Shown here one piece after another: positions 26,884-34,806 of a stretch of 64,000 nt of DNA. Source of the DNA: Caedibacter sp052030685 (GTDB lineage Bacteria > Pseudomonadota > Gammaproteobacteria > Francisellales > Francisellaceae); assembly GCF_052030685.1 (NCBI RefSeq), contig NZ_JBQAJM010000007.1:27907-91906 (forward strand). Direction: 5' to 3'. Below the pieces are notes generated by a model. The model was not told the DNA's origin and did no database searches. It was given only the letters and a program-made list of their open reading frames with translations. Position numbers and translations under genes: made by a program. How positions within the stretch are numbered: position 1 is the stretch's first letter; every line of letters starts with the position of its first letter.

Positions 26884-27002
26884 AATAATGAAAAAATAAG
26901 TTGAGCTTCAATTACCCCCTCACCCGCGCAGCTTAAGCTGCACGACCTCTCCCACAAGGGGGGGAGAGGTGCTAGCTGATGCAACTTATTCTTGATTCAT
27001 TA
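26884..27002. mobile_element. MITE-like repeat, family A copy 1
   Basis: A palindromic element with outer end GCAACTTATTCTTGATTCATTA (right, near 26981-27002, read in two parts: GCAACTTATTC, TTGATTCATTA) and a decayed left end. Inside are CCCCCTCACCCG, the palindrome GCAGCTTAAGCTGC (26928-26941) and ACCTCTCCC..GGGAGAGGT. A second full copy is at 34613-34734 and a shorter one at 29001-29085. The right end here and the left end of the 34.6-kb copy are exact inverses, so the element is bounded by inverted repeats of about 22 bp. Non-coding. Confidence 0.7.
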
Positions 27003-27024
27003 CCTAGCAATAAGAATGATAATT

Positions 27025-27480
27025 TCAAATGCCAATATCTTCACTCCATAATTCAGGCTTTTCATCCATAAAATTTGTCATCAATGCCGTACATTTTTTA
27101 TCCTCCAAACACAAAATCTTAACTCCATTTTGAGTTAAAAGCGCTTCAGCACCATAAAAATTCTCTCTCTCACTTATTACAACCATTGGTATTTTGTAAA
27201 GGAGGATTGCACCTGAACACATGCTACAAGGAGAAAGTGTCGTGTATAAAATTGCATTCTGATAATCAGTGGCAGCCAATCTACCTGAATTTTCCAAGCA
27301 ATCCATTTCTCCATGCAAAATAGAACTGCCTTTTTGAACTCTTTGATTATGTCCTTGCCCAACTACTTCACCATTTATAACAAGAACACTGCCAATTGGT
27401 AACCCACCTTCATGGTAACTTTTTAATGCCATTTTATAAGCAAGCATCATATGCTTTTTATGACTCTCTGTTTTGTTCAT
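27025..27480 (-). CDS. Cytosine deaminase, fungal FCY1 type
   Basis: A 151-residue zinc deaminase of the CDA fold. The zinc ligands and catalytic Glu are in HGEMDCLEN and SPCSMCSGAIL. HGE (not HAE), GQGHNQRVQKGS, TLYTTLSPC-like LYTTLSPCSMC and the final WSEDIG match yeast cytosine deaminase along the whole length, as far as memory allows. It would turn cytosine into uracil plus ammonia in the cytoplasm. Bacterial guanine or tRNA deaminases have HAE. Transcribed just after a metallophosphoesterase gene; it may share a promoter or not (24 bp gap). Confidence 0.82.
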   Translation of the reverse strand: MNKTESHKKHMMLAYKMALKSYHEGGLPIGSVLVINGEVVGQGHNQRVQKGSSILHGEMDCLENSGRLAATDYQNAILYTTLSPCSMCSGAILLYKIPMVVISERENFYGAEALLTQNGVKILCLEDKKCTALMTNFMDEKPELWSEDIGI

Positions 27481-27504
27481 TAGAGTTCCTTATGGAGTAG
27501 CGGA

Positions 27505-28767
27505 TTAACCATAATTGAAACAGTCAAAACACTTATAACGATAATGTGGATAGTTTGGGTTGTGTAGCGTTACTAATGGCAATAACTGATGAAAGTTCAT
27601 AGAATCAAGGCACTGATTAATATCACCTGCTGCATCCTTACAAAACTTAGATTTAAATGAATACACGGTATTTAAGTAAAGTACTGAGCTATTTGGCGTT
27701 ATCACTCGGTTACTAGCCTGACTAAAAGCATAACTTGTATAATCCTCAATTCGCCATGTTTTATTTGTATTTATCAAATGAAAGGTTTTAACTGATGGCA
27801 GATTGCCATGGGAAGTTGACAGTCCTGCAGTAAAGTACTCTCCTAGCAATCGATGCTTAAGTTTAAGGGTTTTCAACTCCTCCATATGTGTATGCCCCAC
27901 TAAAACACCAGCGATAACACTTTCATAACGGTTAAGCAAATTCATAAACTCTTTGGCTTCATTTTTATGCCAAAAATCTTTACCATCATAAATATTTAAT
28001 CCCACTGGAATGTGCATTGCAATAATTACTTTATTTTGCTTGGCTTTGGCTATTTCCAGTACCATTTTAACAAACGCCAACTGCCTTTGGATTTTAGCAA
28101 CATCCTCTTTTGATCGTAATGAATGTTCAACTGAGAACATCACACTATTTAGTGCTAAAATCTCAAGTTTTGGCGCAATTTTAACTACACCATACCCATC
28201 CGTTTCATTTATCTTATCAACGTCAAGGCATGGGTAAATTCGAGTTTTATCACACACTTTCCCTGTCGATAGCAATCCATTTTTAAAGCCCACCCCCTTA
28301 ATCACTTGATACATATTATTGCCTTGGTACGTAAATCTGCCATAATTTTTTTCAAAACTATCATTATTACCAAAAACACTAATAATCGGTGTCTTAGGGA
28401 ACTCTCTCATCAATATTTTGTAAACTGCCGATTGATTCTCATGAACAAACTGCTGCCTATCCATGTATATATTACGCATTTTATGCCCCACCAAATCACC
28501 TAGTAACAATATAAAATTGGGCTTTTTAATATGAGTCAGCTTTACATGTTGATTGACTTGCTGCATGAAAGATTGATATGTTTTAGCATCCAAATCATTT
28601 GATGAATGATAACCTTTTGGCATAATCTGCATCGGCTTGTCTTTTCTTATATTTAAGTGAATATCACTCATAACTAAAAAATCTAACTGATCACTAGCTT
28701 GCAAGCTTTGACAACTTACAAGCATTAGTGAAAACACTCCACAATATAACTTTGCCAAAAATTTCAC
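27505..28767 (-). CDS. Secreted metallophosphoesterase, sphingomyelinase-like
   Basis: A 420-residue calcineurin-like phosphoesterase. A hydrophobic start ends in LMLVSC, a possible lipobox (Cys19). The metal motifs appear in order: SDIHLN, LGDLVGH, GNNDS, MHIPVG and GHTHMEE. GNND rather than GNHD is usual in acid-sphingomyelinase-like and PPN1-like esterases. The C-terminal third has several cysteines (KFCKDAAGDINQCLDS, KCFDCFNYG), which could form disulfides in the periplasm. Substrate unknown: a phosphodiester, lipid head group or nucleotide is possible. Confidence 0.75.
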   Translation of the reverse strand: MKFLAKLYCGVFSLMLVSCQSLQASDQLDFLVMSDIHLNIRKDKPMQIMPKGYHSSNDLDAKTYQSFMQQVNQHVKLTHIKKPNFILLLGDLVGHKMRNIYMDRQQFVHENQSAVYKILMREFPKTPIISVFGNNDSFEKNYGRFTYQGNNMYQVIKGVGFKNGLLSTGKVCDKTRIYPCLDVDKINETDGYGVVKIAPKLEILALNSVMFSVEHSLRSKEDVAKIQRQLAFVKMVLEIAKAKQNKVIIAMHIPVGLNIYDGKDFWHKNEAKEFMNLLNRYESVIAGVLVGHTHMEELKTLKLKHRLLGEYFTAGLSTSHGNLPSVKTFHLINTNKTWRIEDYTSYAFSQASNRVITPNSSVLYLNTVYSFKSKFCKDAAGDINQCLDSMNFHQLLPLVTLHNPNYPHYRYKCFDCFNYG

Positions 28768-28880
28768 AATAAATTTCGCACCTACATAGCGTTGCCGTTA
28801 GCAGCAATTATAATCTTAATTAAGGTTATTTTTATACGTGGGAACTACGTAAAATGAGTGCGATTTATGCAAATAAACCG

Positions 28881-28948
28881 TAGGGGCATATCGCATAAGC
28901 CCTGTGGTTATGCATATCCTTTAAGTGTAGCGGCGTATTGCATACGCC
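28881..28948. repeat. REP-like palindromes, family D (two units)
   Basis: GGCGTAT-TGC-ATACGCC (28932-28948) is an inverted copy of the GGGCGTATGCAATACGCCC element that recurs at 46458, 49715 and 57935. A diverged unit (TAGGGGCATATCGCATAAGC) begins at 28881. Each palindrome is flanked by a TAG/CTA step. Both units lie in the 441-bp gap between the metallophosphoesterase and erpA; the rest of the gap holds a family A repeat and nothing else recognised. Confidence 0.6.
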
Positions 28949-29000
28949 CTATATTAATACGCTCACCATTATACATAAGTAGTTATCAAGTAATAAATCA

Positions 29001-29085
29001 AATCCCCCTCACCCGTGCAGCCTAGCTGCACGACCTCTCCCGCAAGGGGCGAGGTATGAGATGATGAACCTTTTTATGCAACGTT
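29001..29085. repeat. MITE-like repeat, family A copy 2 (decayed)
   Basis: It shares CCCCCTCACCCG, GCAGC..GCTGCACGACCTCTCCC and AAGGGGCGAGGT with the copies at 26884 and 34613, but the outer inverted ends are not recognisable. The inner palindrome (GTGCAGCCTAGCTGCAC) is kept. It lies upstream of erpA in reverse sense, that is, in the promoter-distal part of a gap between a gene ending on the left and erpA ending on the right; its place would be downstream of erpA transcription. Confidence 0.6.
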
Positions 29086-29208
29086 ACTAAACAATGGCTC
29101 TCTGGCAATAATGAGCATTCGGATTAAGCCTGAGAATCCAAAGAGCATCTGATAATATTTGCATTATTACTTATGCTCTATATTGAATATATATTAAGAC
29201 AAAGAAAT

Positions 29209-29553
29209 TTAAACAGAAAAAGAAGAACCACAACCACAAGTGGCTTTGGCATTCGGGTTACGAATAATAAAATGAGCACCTTCAACATCTTCTTTATAGT
29301 CGATATCAGCGCCAACAAGATATTGAAAACTCATCGCATCAACCAATAAATAAACACCATGATTTTCAAAGATCATATCATCTTCTTTTTGCTCTTGATC
29401 AAAGGTAAAGCCATATTGAAAACCCGAACAACCACCACCGGTGATATATACGCGCAACTTCAAATCGTTATTGTCTTCTTCTGAGATCAGCTCTTTTACT
29501 TTCAAAGCAGCTGCATCAGTAAAATTAAGCGGCTGTGCTTGTTGAACGCTCAT
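29209..29553 (-). CDS. erpA: Iron-sulfur cluster insertion protein ErpA
   Basis: A 114-residue A-type carrier. The three conserved cysteines are in GGGCSGFQYGF (about residue 42) and the C-terminal TCGCGSSFSV (about 106 and 108). It delivers [4Fe-4S] or [2Fe-2S] clusters to client enzymes in the cytoplasm. ErpA is preferred over IscA by the MSVQQAQPLNFTDAAALKVKELI start and by being outside an isc operon. It lies 13 bp downstream of pnp and may be read from the same transcript. Confidence 0.9.
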   Translation of the reverse strand: MSVQQAQPLNFTDAAALKVKELISEEDNNDLKLRVYITGGGCSGFQYGFTFDQEQKEDDMIFENHGVYLLVDAMSFQYLVGADIDYKEDVEGAHFIIRNPNAKATCGCGSSFSV

Positions 29554-29566
29554 TTTGCTCCCTTAT

Positions 29567-31642
29567 TTATTGAACTGGCACAAGCTTGATTTTGCCCATG
29601 CGGTCAATATTTTGCACCATAACATTCATGCTTTTGCCTTCTGCCATCGTATTTGGATTAACACCAATACTTTCAAGCTCAGCAAATGGCAATAAGCCAT
29701 CTTTACCTGGTAGAATATTAATAAATGCGCCAAAGTCTAATACTTTAACGACTTTACCGCTATAGGTTTGACCAATTTCAGCACTAGCTGTTAACGCCAA
29801 TACTTCTTCAATAGCAGCATTTAATGCATTACGACTCTTGGCAAAAATCTTCACATCACCATTATCAGAGGTATCAATTGAGGCACCCGTCTTCTCGGTA
29901 ATGCCTTTAACCGTAGCTCCACCTTTACCGATCACATCACGGATTTTGCTTGGATCGATTGTAATGACTTCAACTTGTGGTGCATTGTCAGAGGTTTCTG
30001 TTTTATATTCAGAAATCACTTCATTCATAATGCCCAAAATATGCAAACGACCTTCTTTGGCTTGCTCCAATGCTGCGTGCATGATCTCACGCGTGATACC
30101 TTTGATTTTGATATCCATCTGCAAAGCGGTCACACCGTAGCGTGTACCGGCTACTTTAAAGTCCATATCACCTAGATGATCTTCATCACCCAAAATATCG
30201 GACAATACGGCATACTTGTCACCATCTTTAATGAGCCCCATTGCAATACCCGCAACAGGAGCAGCCAACGGCACGCCAGCATCCATCATTGATAATGATG
30301 AACCACAAACGGTTGCCATTGAACTTGAGCCATTTGATTCCGTAATTTCAGACACTACACGAATAACATAAGGATAAGCATCTTCATTTGGGAAAACGGC
30401 TTGTGTCGCACGCTTAGCAAGATTGGCATGACCGATCTCACGGCGCTTAGGTGTGCCAATCATCCCCGTTTCACCCACTGAATATGGCGGGAAATTATAA
30501 TGTAACATATAGCGGTTTTTCTTATCACCACCTAATGTTTCAACCAACTGTGCATCGCGATCATTACCTAGAGTTGTAACGACTAATGCTTGTGTTTCAC
30601 CACGCATGAACAAAGCTGAACCATGCGCTTTAGGCAAAACACCCGTACGCACATTAATCGGACGCACTGTACGTGTATCACGACCATCAATGCGTGGCAA
30701 ACCACTTAAAATATTTTTACGAACGACTTCTTTTTCAATGTCGTGGAAAATCGTTTTAATCTCTTCTACAGAAACTTCTTCTAATTCAGTCTCATCAGCA
30801 ATAACAGTCTCAACCACTGTTTTGCGTAATTGATTGATTGCCTCAACACGTTTTTGTTTTTCAGTTTCTTGATAAACCGCTTTAATCTCACTGTAAAAAC
30901 GTGATTTAATCTGCTCTTTTAATGCTTTATTTTCCGCTTGTGGCATAAATTCCCAACGCGGCTTAGCAGCATATTTCGCTAAGTGATTAATCGCGTCAAT
31001 GATCACTTGCATTTCTTTGTGACCATATAAAACAGCGCCAAGCATTACATCTTCTGGTAAGCTTTTGGCTTCCGATTCAACCATCAATACGGCATCTTTG
31101 GTACCGGCAACAACTAAATCCAACTCTGAAATATCTAGCTTGGCAAATGATGGATTTAAAACATATTGCCCATCAATAAAGCCGACACGCACACCCGCAA
31201 CAGGACCCTCAAATGGCACCCCAGATAACACCAACGAAGCCGAAGCACCGATCAGCGCTGGAATATCCGGCGGTACCTCAGGATCATACGATAATACCGT
31301 TGCCACAACTTGAACCTCATTGTAAAAACCCTCTGGAAACAACGGACGCAATGGACGATCAATCAAACGAGCCGTTAATGTCTCGTTTTCACTTGGACGC
31401 CCTTCACGACGTGGAAACCCGCCTGGAATCTTACCTGCTGCGTATGCTTTTTCTTGGTAGTTGACTGTCAATGGGAAGAAATCTATACCTTCTTTAGCCT
31501 CTTTTCGCGCTGCAGTCGTTACCAATACAACGGTGTCGCCCATAGTAACCAAAACCGAACCTGCCGCCTGACGCGCCATCGATCCCGTTTCTAACGTTAC
31601 TTGATGTTGTCCTAACTGAAAGACTTCTTTAAATATTTTCAC
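29567..31642 (-). CDS. pnp: Polyribonucleotide nucleotidyltransferase
   Basis: A 691-residue PNPase, a phosphorolytic 3'-5' exonuclease and degradosome member. Order: first RNase PH domain (from residue 1, with RPLRPLFPEGF), helical linker, second RNase PH domain (GRDTRTVRPINVRTGVLP near residue 321, GDEDHLGDMDFKVAGT), KH domain (IRDVIGKGGATVKGI near 560) and S1 domain (GQTYSGKVVKVLDFGAF near 622). It follows rpsO by 47 bp, the classic rpsO-pnp pairing. The gap has no strong terminator. Confidence 0.97.
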   Translation of the reverse strand: MKIFKEVFQLGQHQVTLETGSMARQAAGSVLVTMGDTVVLVTTAARKEAKEGIDFFPLTVNYQEKAYAAGKIPGGFPRREGRPSENETLTARLIDRPLRPLFPEGFYNEVQVVATVLSYDPEVPPDIPALIGASASLVLSGVPFEGPVAGVRVGFIDGQYVLNPSFAKLDISELDLVVAGTKDAVLMVESEAKSLPEDVMLGAVLYGHKEMQVIIDAINHLAKYAAKPRWEFMPQAENKALKEQIKSRFYSEIKAVYQETEKQKRVEAINQLRKTVVETVIADETELEEVSVEEIKTIFHDIEKEVVRKNILSGLPRIDGRDTRTVRPINVRTGVLPKAHGSALFMRGETQALVVTTLGNDRDAQLVETLGGDKKNRYMLHYNFPPYSVGETGMIGTPKRREIGHANLAKRATQAVFPNEDAYPYVIRVVSEITESNGSSSMATVCGSSLSMMDAGVPLAAPVAGIAMGLIKDGDKYAVLSDILGDEDHLGDMDFKVAGTRYGVTALQMDIKIKGITREIMHAALEQAKEGRLHILGIMNEVISEYKTETSDNAPQVEVITIDPSKIRDVIGKGGATVKGITEKTGASIDTSDNGDVKIFAKSRNALNAAIEEVLALTASAEIGQTYSGKVVKVLDFGAFINILPGKDGLLPFAELESIGVNPNTMAEGKSMNVMVQNIDRMGKIKLVPVQ

Positions 31643-31689
31643 GTGTGTACCTTATTATCATTGTTTTGCGGTGTGTCGTATCTTTGATC

Positions 31690-31956
31690 TTATCTACGTA
31701 AACCTAAACGTGCGATCAATGCGCGGTAGCGCTCGATATCTTTGCTCTTCAAATAGTCAAGAAGCTTACGACGCTGACTAACTAAACGCAATAAACCACG
31801 TCTTGAGTGGAAATCTTGTTTATGTGATGCAAAATGTCCTTGCAACCCGGTAATGCGCGCTGTCAATAACGCAACTTGTACTTCTGGTGAGCCCGTATCG
31901 CCTTCTGAACGTTGATATTCAGAAACGATCGTTTGTTTTTGCTCGGTGCTTAACAT
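31690..31956 (-). CDS. rpsO: 30S ribosomal protein S15
   Basis: An 88-residue S15 starting MLSTEQKQTIVSEY, with the family signature HFASHKQDFHSRRGLLRLVSQRRKLL. It binds the central domain of 16S rRNA. AGGAG lies about 8 nt upstream of the ATG. It is upstream of pnp on the same strand, as in most gammaproteobacteria, with its own promoter near 32057-32085. Confidence 0.97.
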   Translation of the reverse strand: MLSTEQKQTIVSEYQRSEGDTGSPEVQVALLTARITGLQGHFASHKQDFHSRRGLLRLVSQRRKLLDYLKSKDIERYRALIARLGLRR

Positions 31957-32056
31957 AGTATTTTCTCCTAAGATTTATTTCTTTTGTTAAACTTCCCATG
32001 TGACATTTCATATGTTTAATCATAAAAAAATATCGTGACAGTTTAGCAACGGGCGT

Positions 32057-32085
32057 ATAATACATGCTTTTTTGAGAAACAACAA
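32057..32085 (-). promoter_or_regulatory. Likely rpsO promoter
   Basis: On the minus strand a -35 TTGTTG (plus 32085-32080) and a -10 TATTAT (plus 32062-32057) are separated by exactly 17 bp. They lie about 100 nt before the rpsO ATG, leaving a leader of typical length for S15 autoregulation. The promoter begins only 14 bp from the end of pyrE. Confidence 0.55.
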
Positions 32086-32098
32086 GCAAAGCCAAAGC

Positions 32099-32752
32099 TT
32101 ATTTTTGCGCCACTGAATACTTTCGTTGGTAGGTTTTCATACATTCAATTAACACATGTTCAATCTGACCTTTTGATTGAAGATAATCGATTAAATCACT
32201 TAAACCGCCAATGGCATAAACAGGAAATTGGTAAGTTTTCTCAACCATTTTAACGGCTGATATCTCTTGATTAGGAGCCACTTCTTGGCGATCTAATGCA
32301 ACACAAACACCTTCAATGGTTCCACCATGATTTTTAATAATATCAATAGCTTCTTTAATGGCAGTGCCCGCAGTAATCACATCATCGATAATTAATACTT
32401 TTTTGCCCTTGATATCAGCACCAACAAGCACACCTCCTTCGCCATGATCCTTTTTCTCTTTACGGTTGTAGCAAAACCCAACATCTTTACCATAGCGACT
32501 ATATAAAATAGAGCTAACAAGTGCCGCGAGCGAGATACCTTTATAAGCAGGACCAAATAATACATCAAACTGCGCCTCACTTTCGATTAATTTAGCTGCA
32601 TAACACTCCGCTAATTGATGCAAGGTCTTGCCATGATTAAACAGCCCTGCATTAAAGAAATAGGGGCTAATGCGCCCAGATTTTAACGTAAACTCACCAA
32701 ACTTAAGTGCCGACGCCTCAATCGCAACATCAAAAAAATTATAGTCATTCAT
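32099..32752 (-). CDS. pyrE: Orotate phosphoribosyltransferase
   Basis: A 217-residue enzyme joining orotate and PRPP to give OMP. It has FGEFTLKSGRISPYFFNAG near the start, the glycine-rich VLFGPAYKGIS and the PRPP loop VLIIDDVITAGTAI. The ATG at 32752 is chosen because the homology starts there (MNDYNFFDVAIE); the frame extends 53 codons upstream without family resemblance. GTGAAG just before the ATG is a weak ribosome binding site. Divergent from the microprotein genes at 32992. Confidence 0.93.
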   Translation of the reverse strand: MNDYNFFDVAIEASALKFGEFTLKSGRISPYFFNAGLFNHGKTLHQLAECYAAKLIESEAQFDVLFGPAYKGISLAALVSSILYSRYGKDVGFCYNRKEKKDHGEGGVLVGADIKGKKVLIIDDVITAGTAIKEAIDIIKNHGGTIEGVCVALDRQEVAPNQEISAVKMVEKTYQFPVYAIGGLSDLIDYLQSKGQIEHVLIECMKTYQRKYSVAQK

Positions 32753-32991
32753 CTTCACTAACTTACACAACCTTATTCCTATAGTAGCCTTAATATACTT
32801 ATCACTGACTATTTTGCAATATTTAGTTGCTTGGCAGTTTATGAGCATTCGACAGCCACGCTTAACCAGGGCGCTTAATATCAACAAATGTATCAAAATC
32901 AATACAGTCAATTACATCCTTGAAACTGCATTTTAAATTTTTAGACTGCATAATAGCGACATATCAACGCACCCCCATATTAAGGATGACT

Positions 32992-33087
32992 ATGATTTAC
33001 TACATGATGCACTGGCTAGTACAAGAGCAGATAGAACAAGAACTTAAGCAGTCAAAGTCGGACAAAACAAACAGCAACCATCAATAA
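32992..33087 (+). CDS. Microprotein 1, MIYY family (31 aa)
   Basis: ATG ATT TAC TAC begins a 31-codon frame ending in TAA at 33085-33087. The product starts MIYYMMHWLVQEQIEQELKQ and ends in a polar Lys/Ser/Asn tail. TAAGGATGACT precedes the ATG, giving AAGGA about 6 nt away. A second gene with the same MIYY..(Y/H)W start follows 22 bp later. Two independent reasons (the ribosome binding site and the paralogue) support a real gene. An aromatic N-terminus with a charged tail could suit a membrane-associated peptide. Family not recognised. Confidence 0.6.
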   Translation: MIYYMMHWLVQEQIEQELKQSKSDKTNSNHQ

Positions 33088-33109
33088 ATACACATCAAGG
33101 AGTAACGAC

Positions 33110-33187
33110 ATGATTTACTACGGATTCTACTGGATGACTGCTAATCAAAAGAGCAGTGATAAATTAACTCAACCGAAACATAAATAA
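33110..33187 (+). CDS. Microprotein 2, MIYY family (25 aa)
   Basis: ATG ATT TAC TAC again begins a short frame, 25 codons with TAA at 33185-33187. The product starts MIYYGFYWMTANQKSSDK and ends in Lys/His. AAGGAG lies 7 nt before the ATG, one of the best ribosome binding sites in the window. Identity to microprotein 1 is limited to the MIYY start, the Trp at residue 8 and a polar tail. It ends 13 bp from the end of the convergent pyrC gene. Confidence 0.6.
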   Translation: MIYYGFYWMTANQKSSDKLTQPKHK

Positions 33188-33200
33188 TTCAATCCAAAAT

Positions 33201-34547
33201 TTAAAACTTAGCAAAATCCAAACTAACCCCCAGGTTATCAGCAACAATGCGCCCATGATCATATTTCAAAACACCATTAATAAATGTCTTATTAATGGTT
33301 GATGAAAAGCTCAAACCACTAAATGGTGACCAACCACATTTTGATTTTGCTGCAACATCACTTATATGGTTTTGCGCATTAAGATCCACTAATACCAAAT
33401 CAGCCCAATAACCCTCACGGATAAAGCCACGCTCTTGAACCTGATAGATTGTCGCTGGTGCATGTGATGTTTTCTGAACGACTTTTTCCAATGAAAAAAC
33501 ACCTTGATGATAATGCTCAAGTAATGACAATAATGCATGCTGCACCAGTGGCAAGCCAGACGGTGCTTTGAAATAGCTTTGGTGCTTCTCAGCCCAAGTA
33601 TGAGGTGCGTGATCCGTAGCAATAACATCTAATACATTATCATTGACAGCTTGTAACAATGCCAAACGATCCTCTTCTTCTTTGATCGCAGGATTGCATT
33701 TGATTAAAGCACCTCGTGTGTGATAGTCATTACGTGAGAAGAATAAATGATGCGCGCAAACCTCAGCAGTAATGCGCTTATCAGCAAGTGGGGTATTTTT
33801 ATTCTCAGCAAATAATTGCAACTCATCCTTGGTAGTAATATGCAGCACATTAAGCTTAGTATTAAACTTTTTAGCCAAGTCTACTGCCAAGGTCGATGAT
33901 TTAATGCAAGCTTCTCTGCTTCTAATCAAAGGATGCAAATCAAACGGTACATCCTCACCATATTGCGCGCGATACACCTCTTCATTTTGTGTAATCATTG
34001 GCGTGTCTTCACAGTGCGTTGCTATTAAAATGGGGCAATTGGCAAAGAAGCTTTCTAATGTTTTGACATTATCAACCAACATATTACCGGTTGATGCGCC
34101 CATGAAGATCTTAACACCACAAGCATCACCTGGTTTTAAACGCTTCAATTCATCAACATTATCATTCGTCGCACCCAGATAAAAAGCATAGTTAGCATGT
34201 GACTTTGTCGCCGCTAACGCTTTTTTCGCATCAAGGCGCTCAATTGTCACCGTTGCCGGATTGCAATTAGGCATCTCCATATACGATGTAATACCGCCGG
34301 CAACGGCAGCTTTTGACTCACTTTCTATATCTGCCTTGTGTGTCAACCCTGGTTCACGAAAGTGCACCTGATCATCGATCATGCCAGGTAACAAATGCAA
34401 TCCTTCCGCATCGATGATTTTAACATCAGGAGAAGCTGAAATATCTGGTGCAATCTTTGCAATTCTACCTTCGTTTACTAACACATCGGCAACAAAAATT
34501 TTACCTTCATTGACAATCGTTGGTGATTTAATTAAATAATTTGACAT
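33201..34547 (-). CDS. pyrC: Dihydroorotase, class I type
   Basis: A 448-residue amidohydrolase that closes carbamoyl aspartate to dihydroorotate. DDQVHFREPGLTHKAD is at about residues 58-73, with Gln60 at the first position of the usual metal-binding HxH and His62 kept; VKIFMGASTGNM carries the expected carboxylated Lys region; THCED, HITTKDEL and IATDHAPH follow. The DDQVHFREPG variant is, from memory, a known branch of dihydroorotases, so activity is still likely. It is not linked to carA/B or pyrB here. Confidence 0.88.
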   Translation of the reverse strand: MSNYLIKSPTIVNEGKIFVADVLVNEGRIAKIAPDISASPDVKIIDAEGLHLLPGMIDDQVHFREPGLTHKADIESESKAAVAGGITSYMEMPNCNPATVTIERLDAKKALAATKSHANYAFYLGATNDNVDELKRLKPGDACGVKIFMGASTGNMLVDNVKTLESFFANCPILIATHCEDTPMITQNEEVYRAQYGEDVPFDLHPLIRSREACIKSSTLAVDLAKKFNTKLNVLHITTKDELQLFAENKNTPLADKRITAEVCAHHLFFSRNDYHTRGALIKCNPAIKEEEDRLALLQAVNDNVLDVIATDHAPHTWAEKHQSYFKAPSGLPLVQHALLSLLEHYHQGVFSLEKVVQKTSHAPATIYQVQERGFIREGYWADLVLVDLNAQNHISDVAAKSKCGWSPFSGLSFSSTINKTFINGVLKYDHGRIVADNLGVSLDFAKF

Positions 34548-34612
34548 CGCTTTATCATCCTTTTAGCTCACTATGCAATGCCATCATTCTATATCAGCAT
34601 ACTCCACTTTTA

Positions 34613-34734
34613 TAGTAATGAATCAAGAATAAGTTGCGTTTTACTTCCCCCTCACCCGCTCACCCTAAGCTGAACGACCTCTCCCACAAGGGGAGAGGTG
34701 CTAGCTGATGCAACTTATTTTATACATCATTATA
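34613..34734. mobile_element. MITE-like repeat, family A copy 3
   Basis: The best bounded copy. Left end TAATGAATCAAGAATAAGTTGC begins at 34616 (read as TAATGAATCAAG, AATAAGTTGC); the right end GCAACTTATT lies at 34710-34719. The inside has CCCCCTCACCCG, AGCTGAACGACCTCTCCC and GGGGAGAGGTGCTAGC. TATA flanks both sides, as an AT-rich target duplication would. It lies in the gap between the divergent pyrC and ligase genes, so it may affect their promoters. Confidence 0.7.
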
Positions 34735-34806
34735 TGGCAAAGCGTGCACTAAAAGATTCAATTGTTTTAAGCCAACCTTTATCCTAAAATACTGCCCTAT
34801 CGCTTT

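Noticed and set aside
27505..28767. GNND instead of GNHD as a sign of a dead phosphoesterase
   Set aside because: GNND is normal in acid-sphingomyelinase-like and PPN1-like esterases; the other metal motifs are complete.
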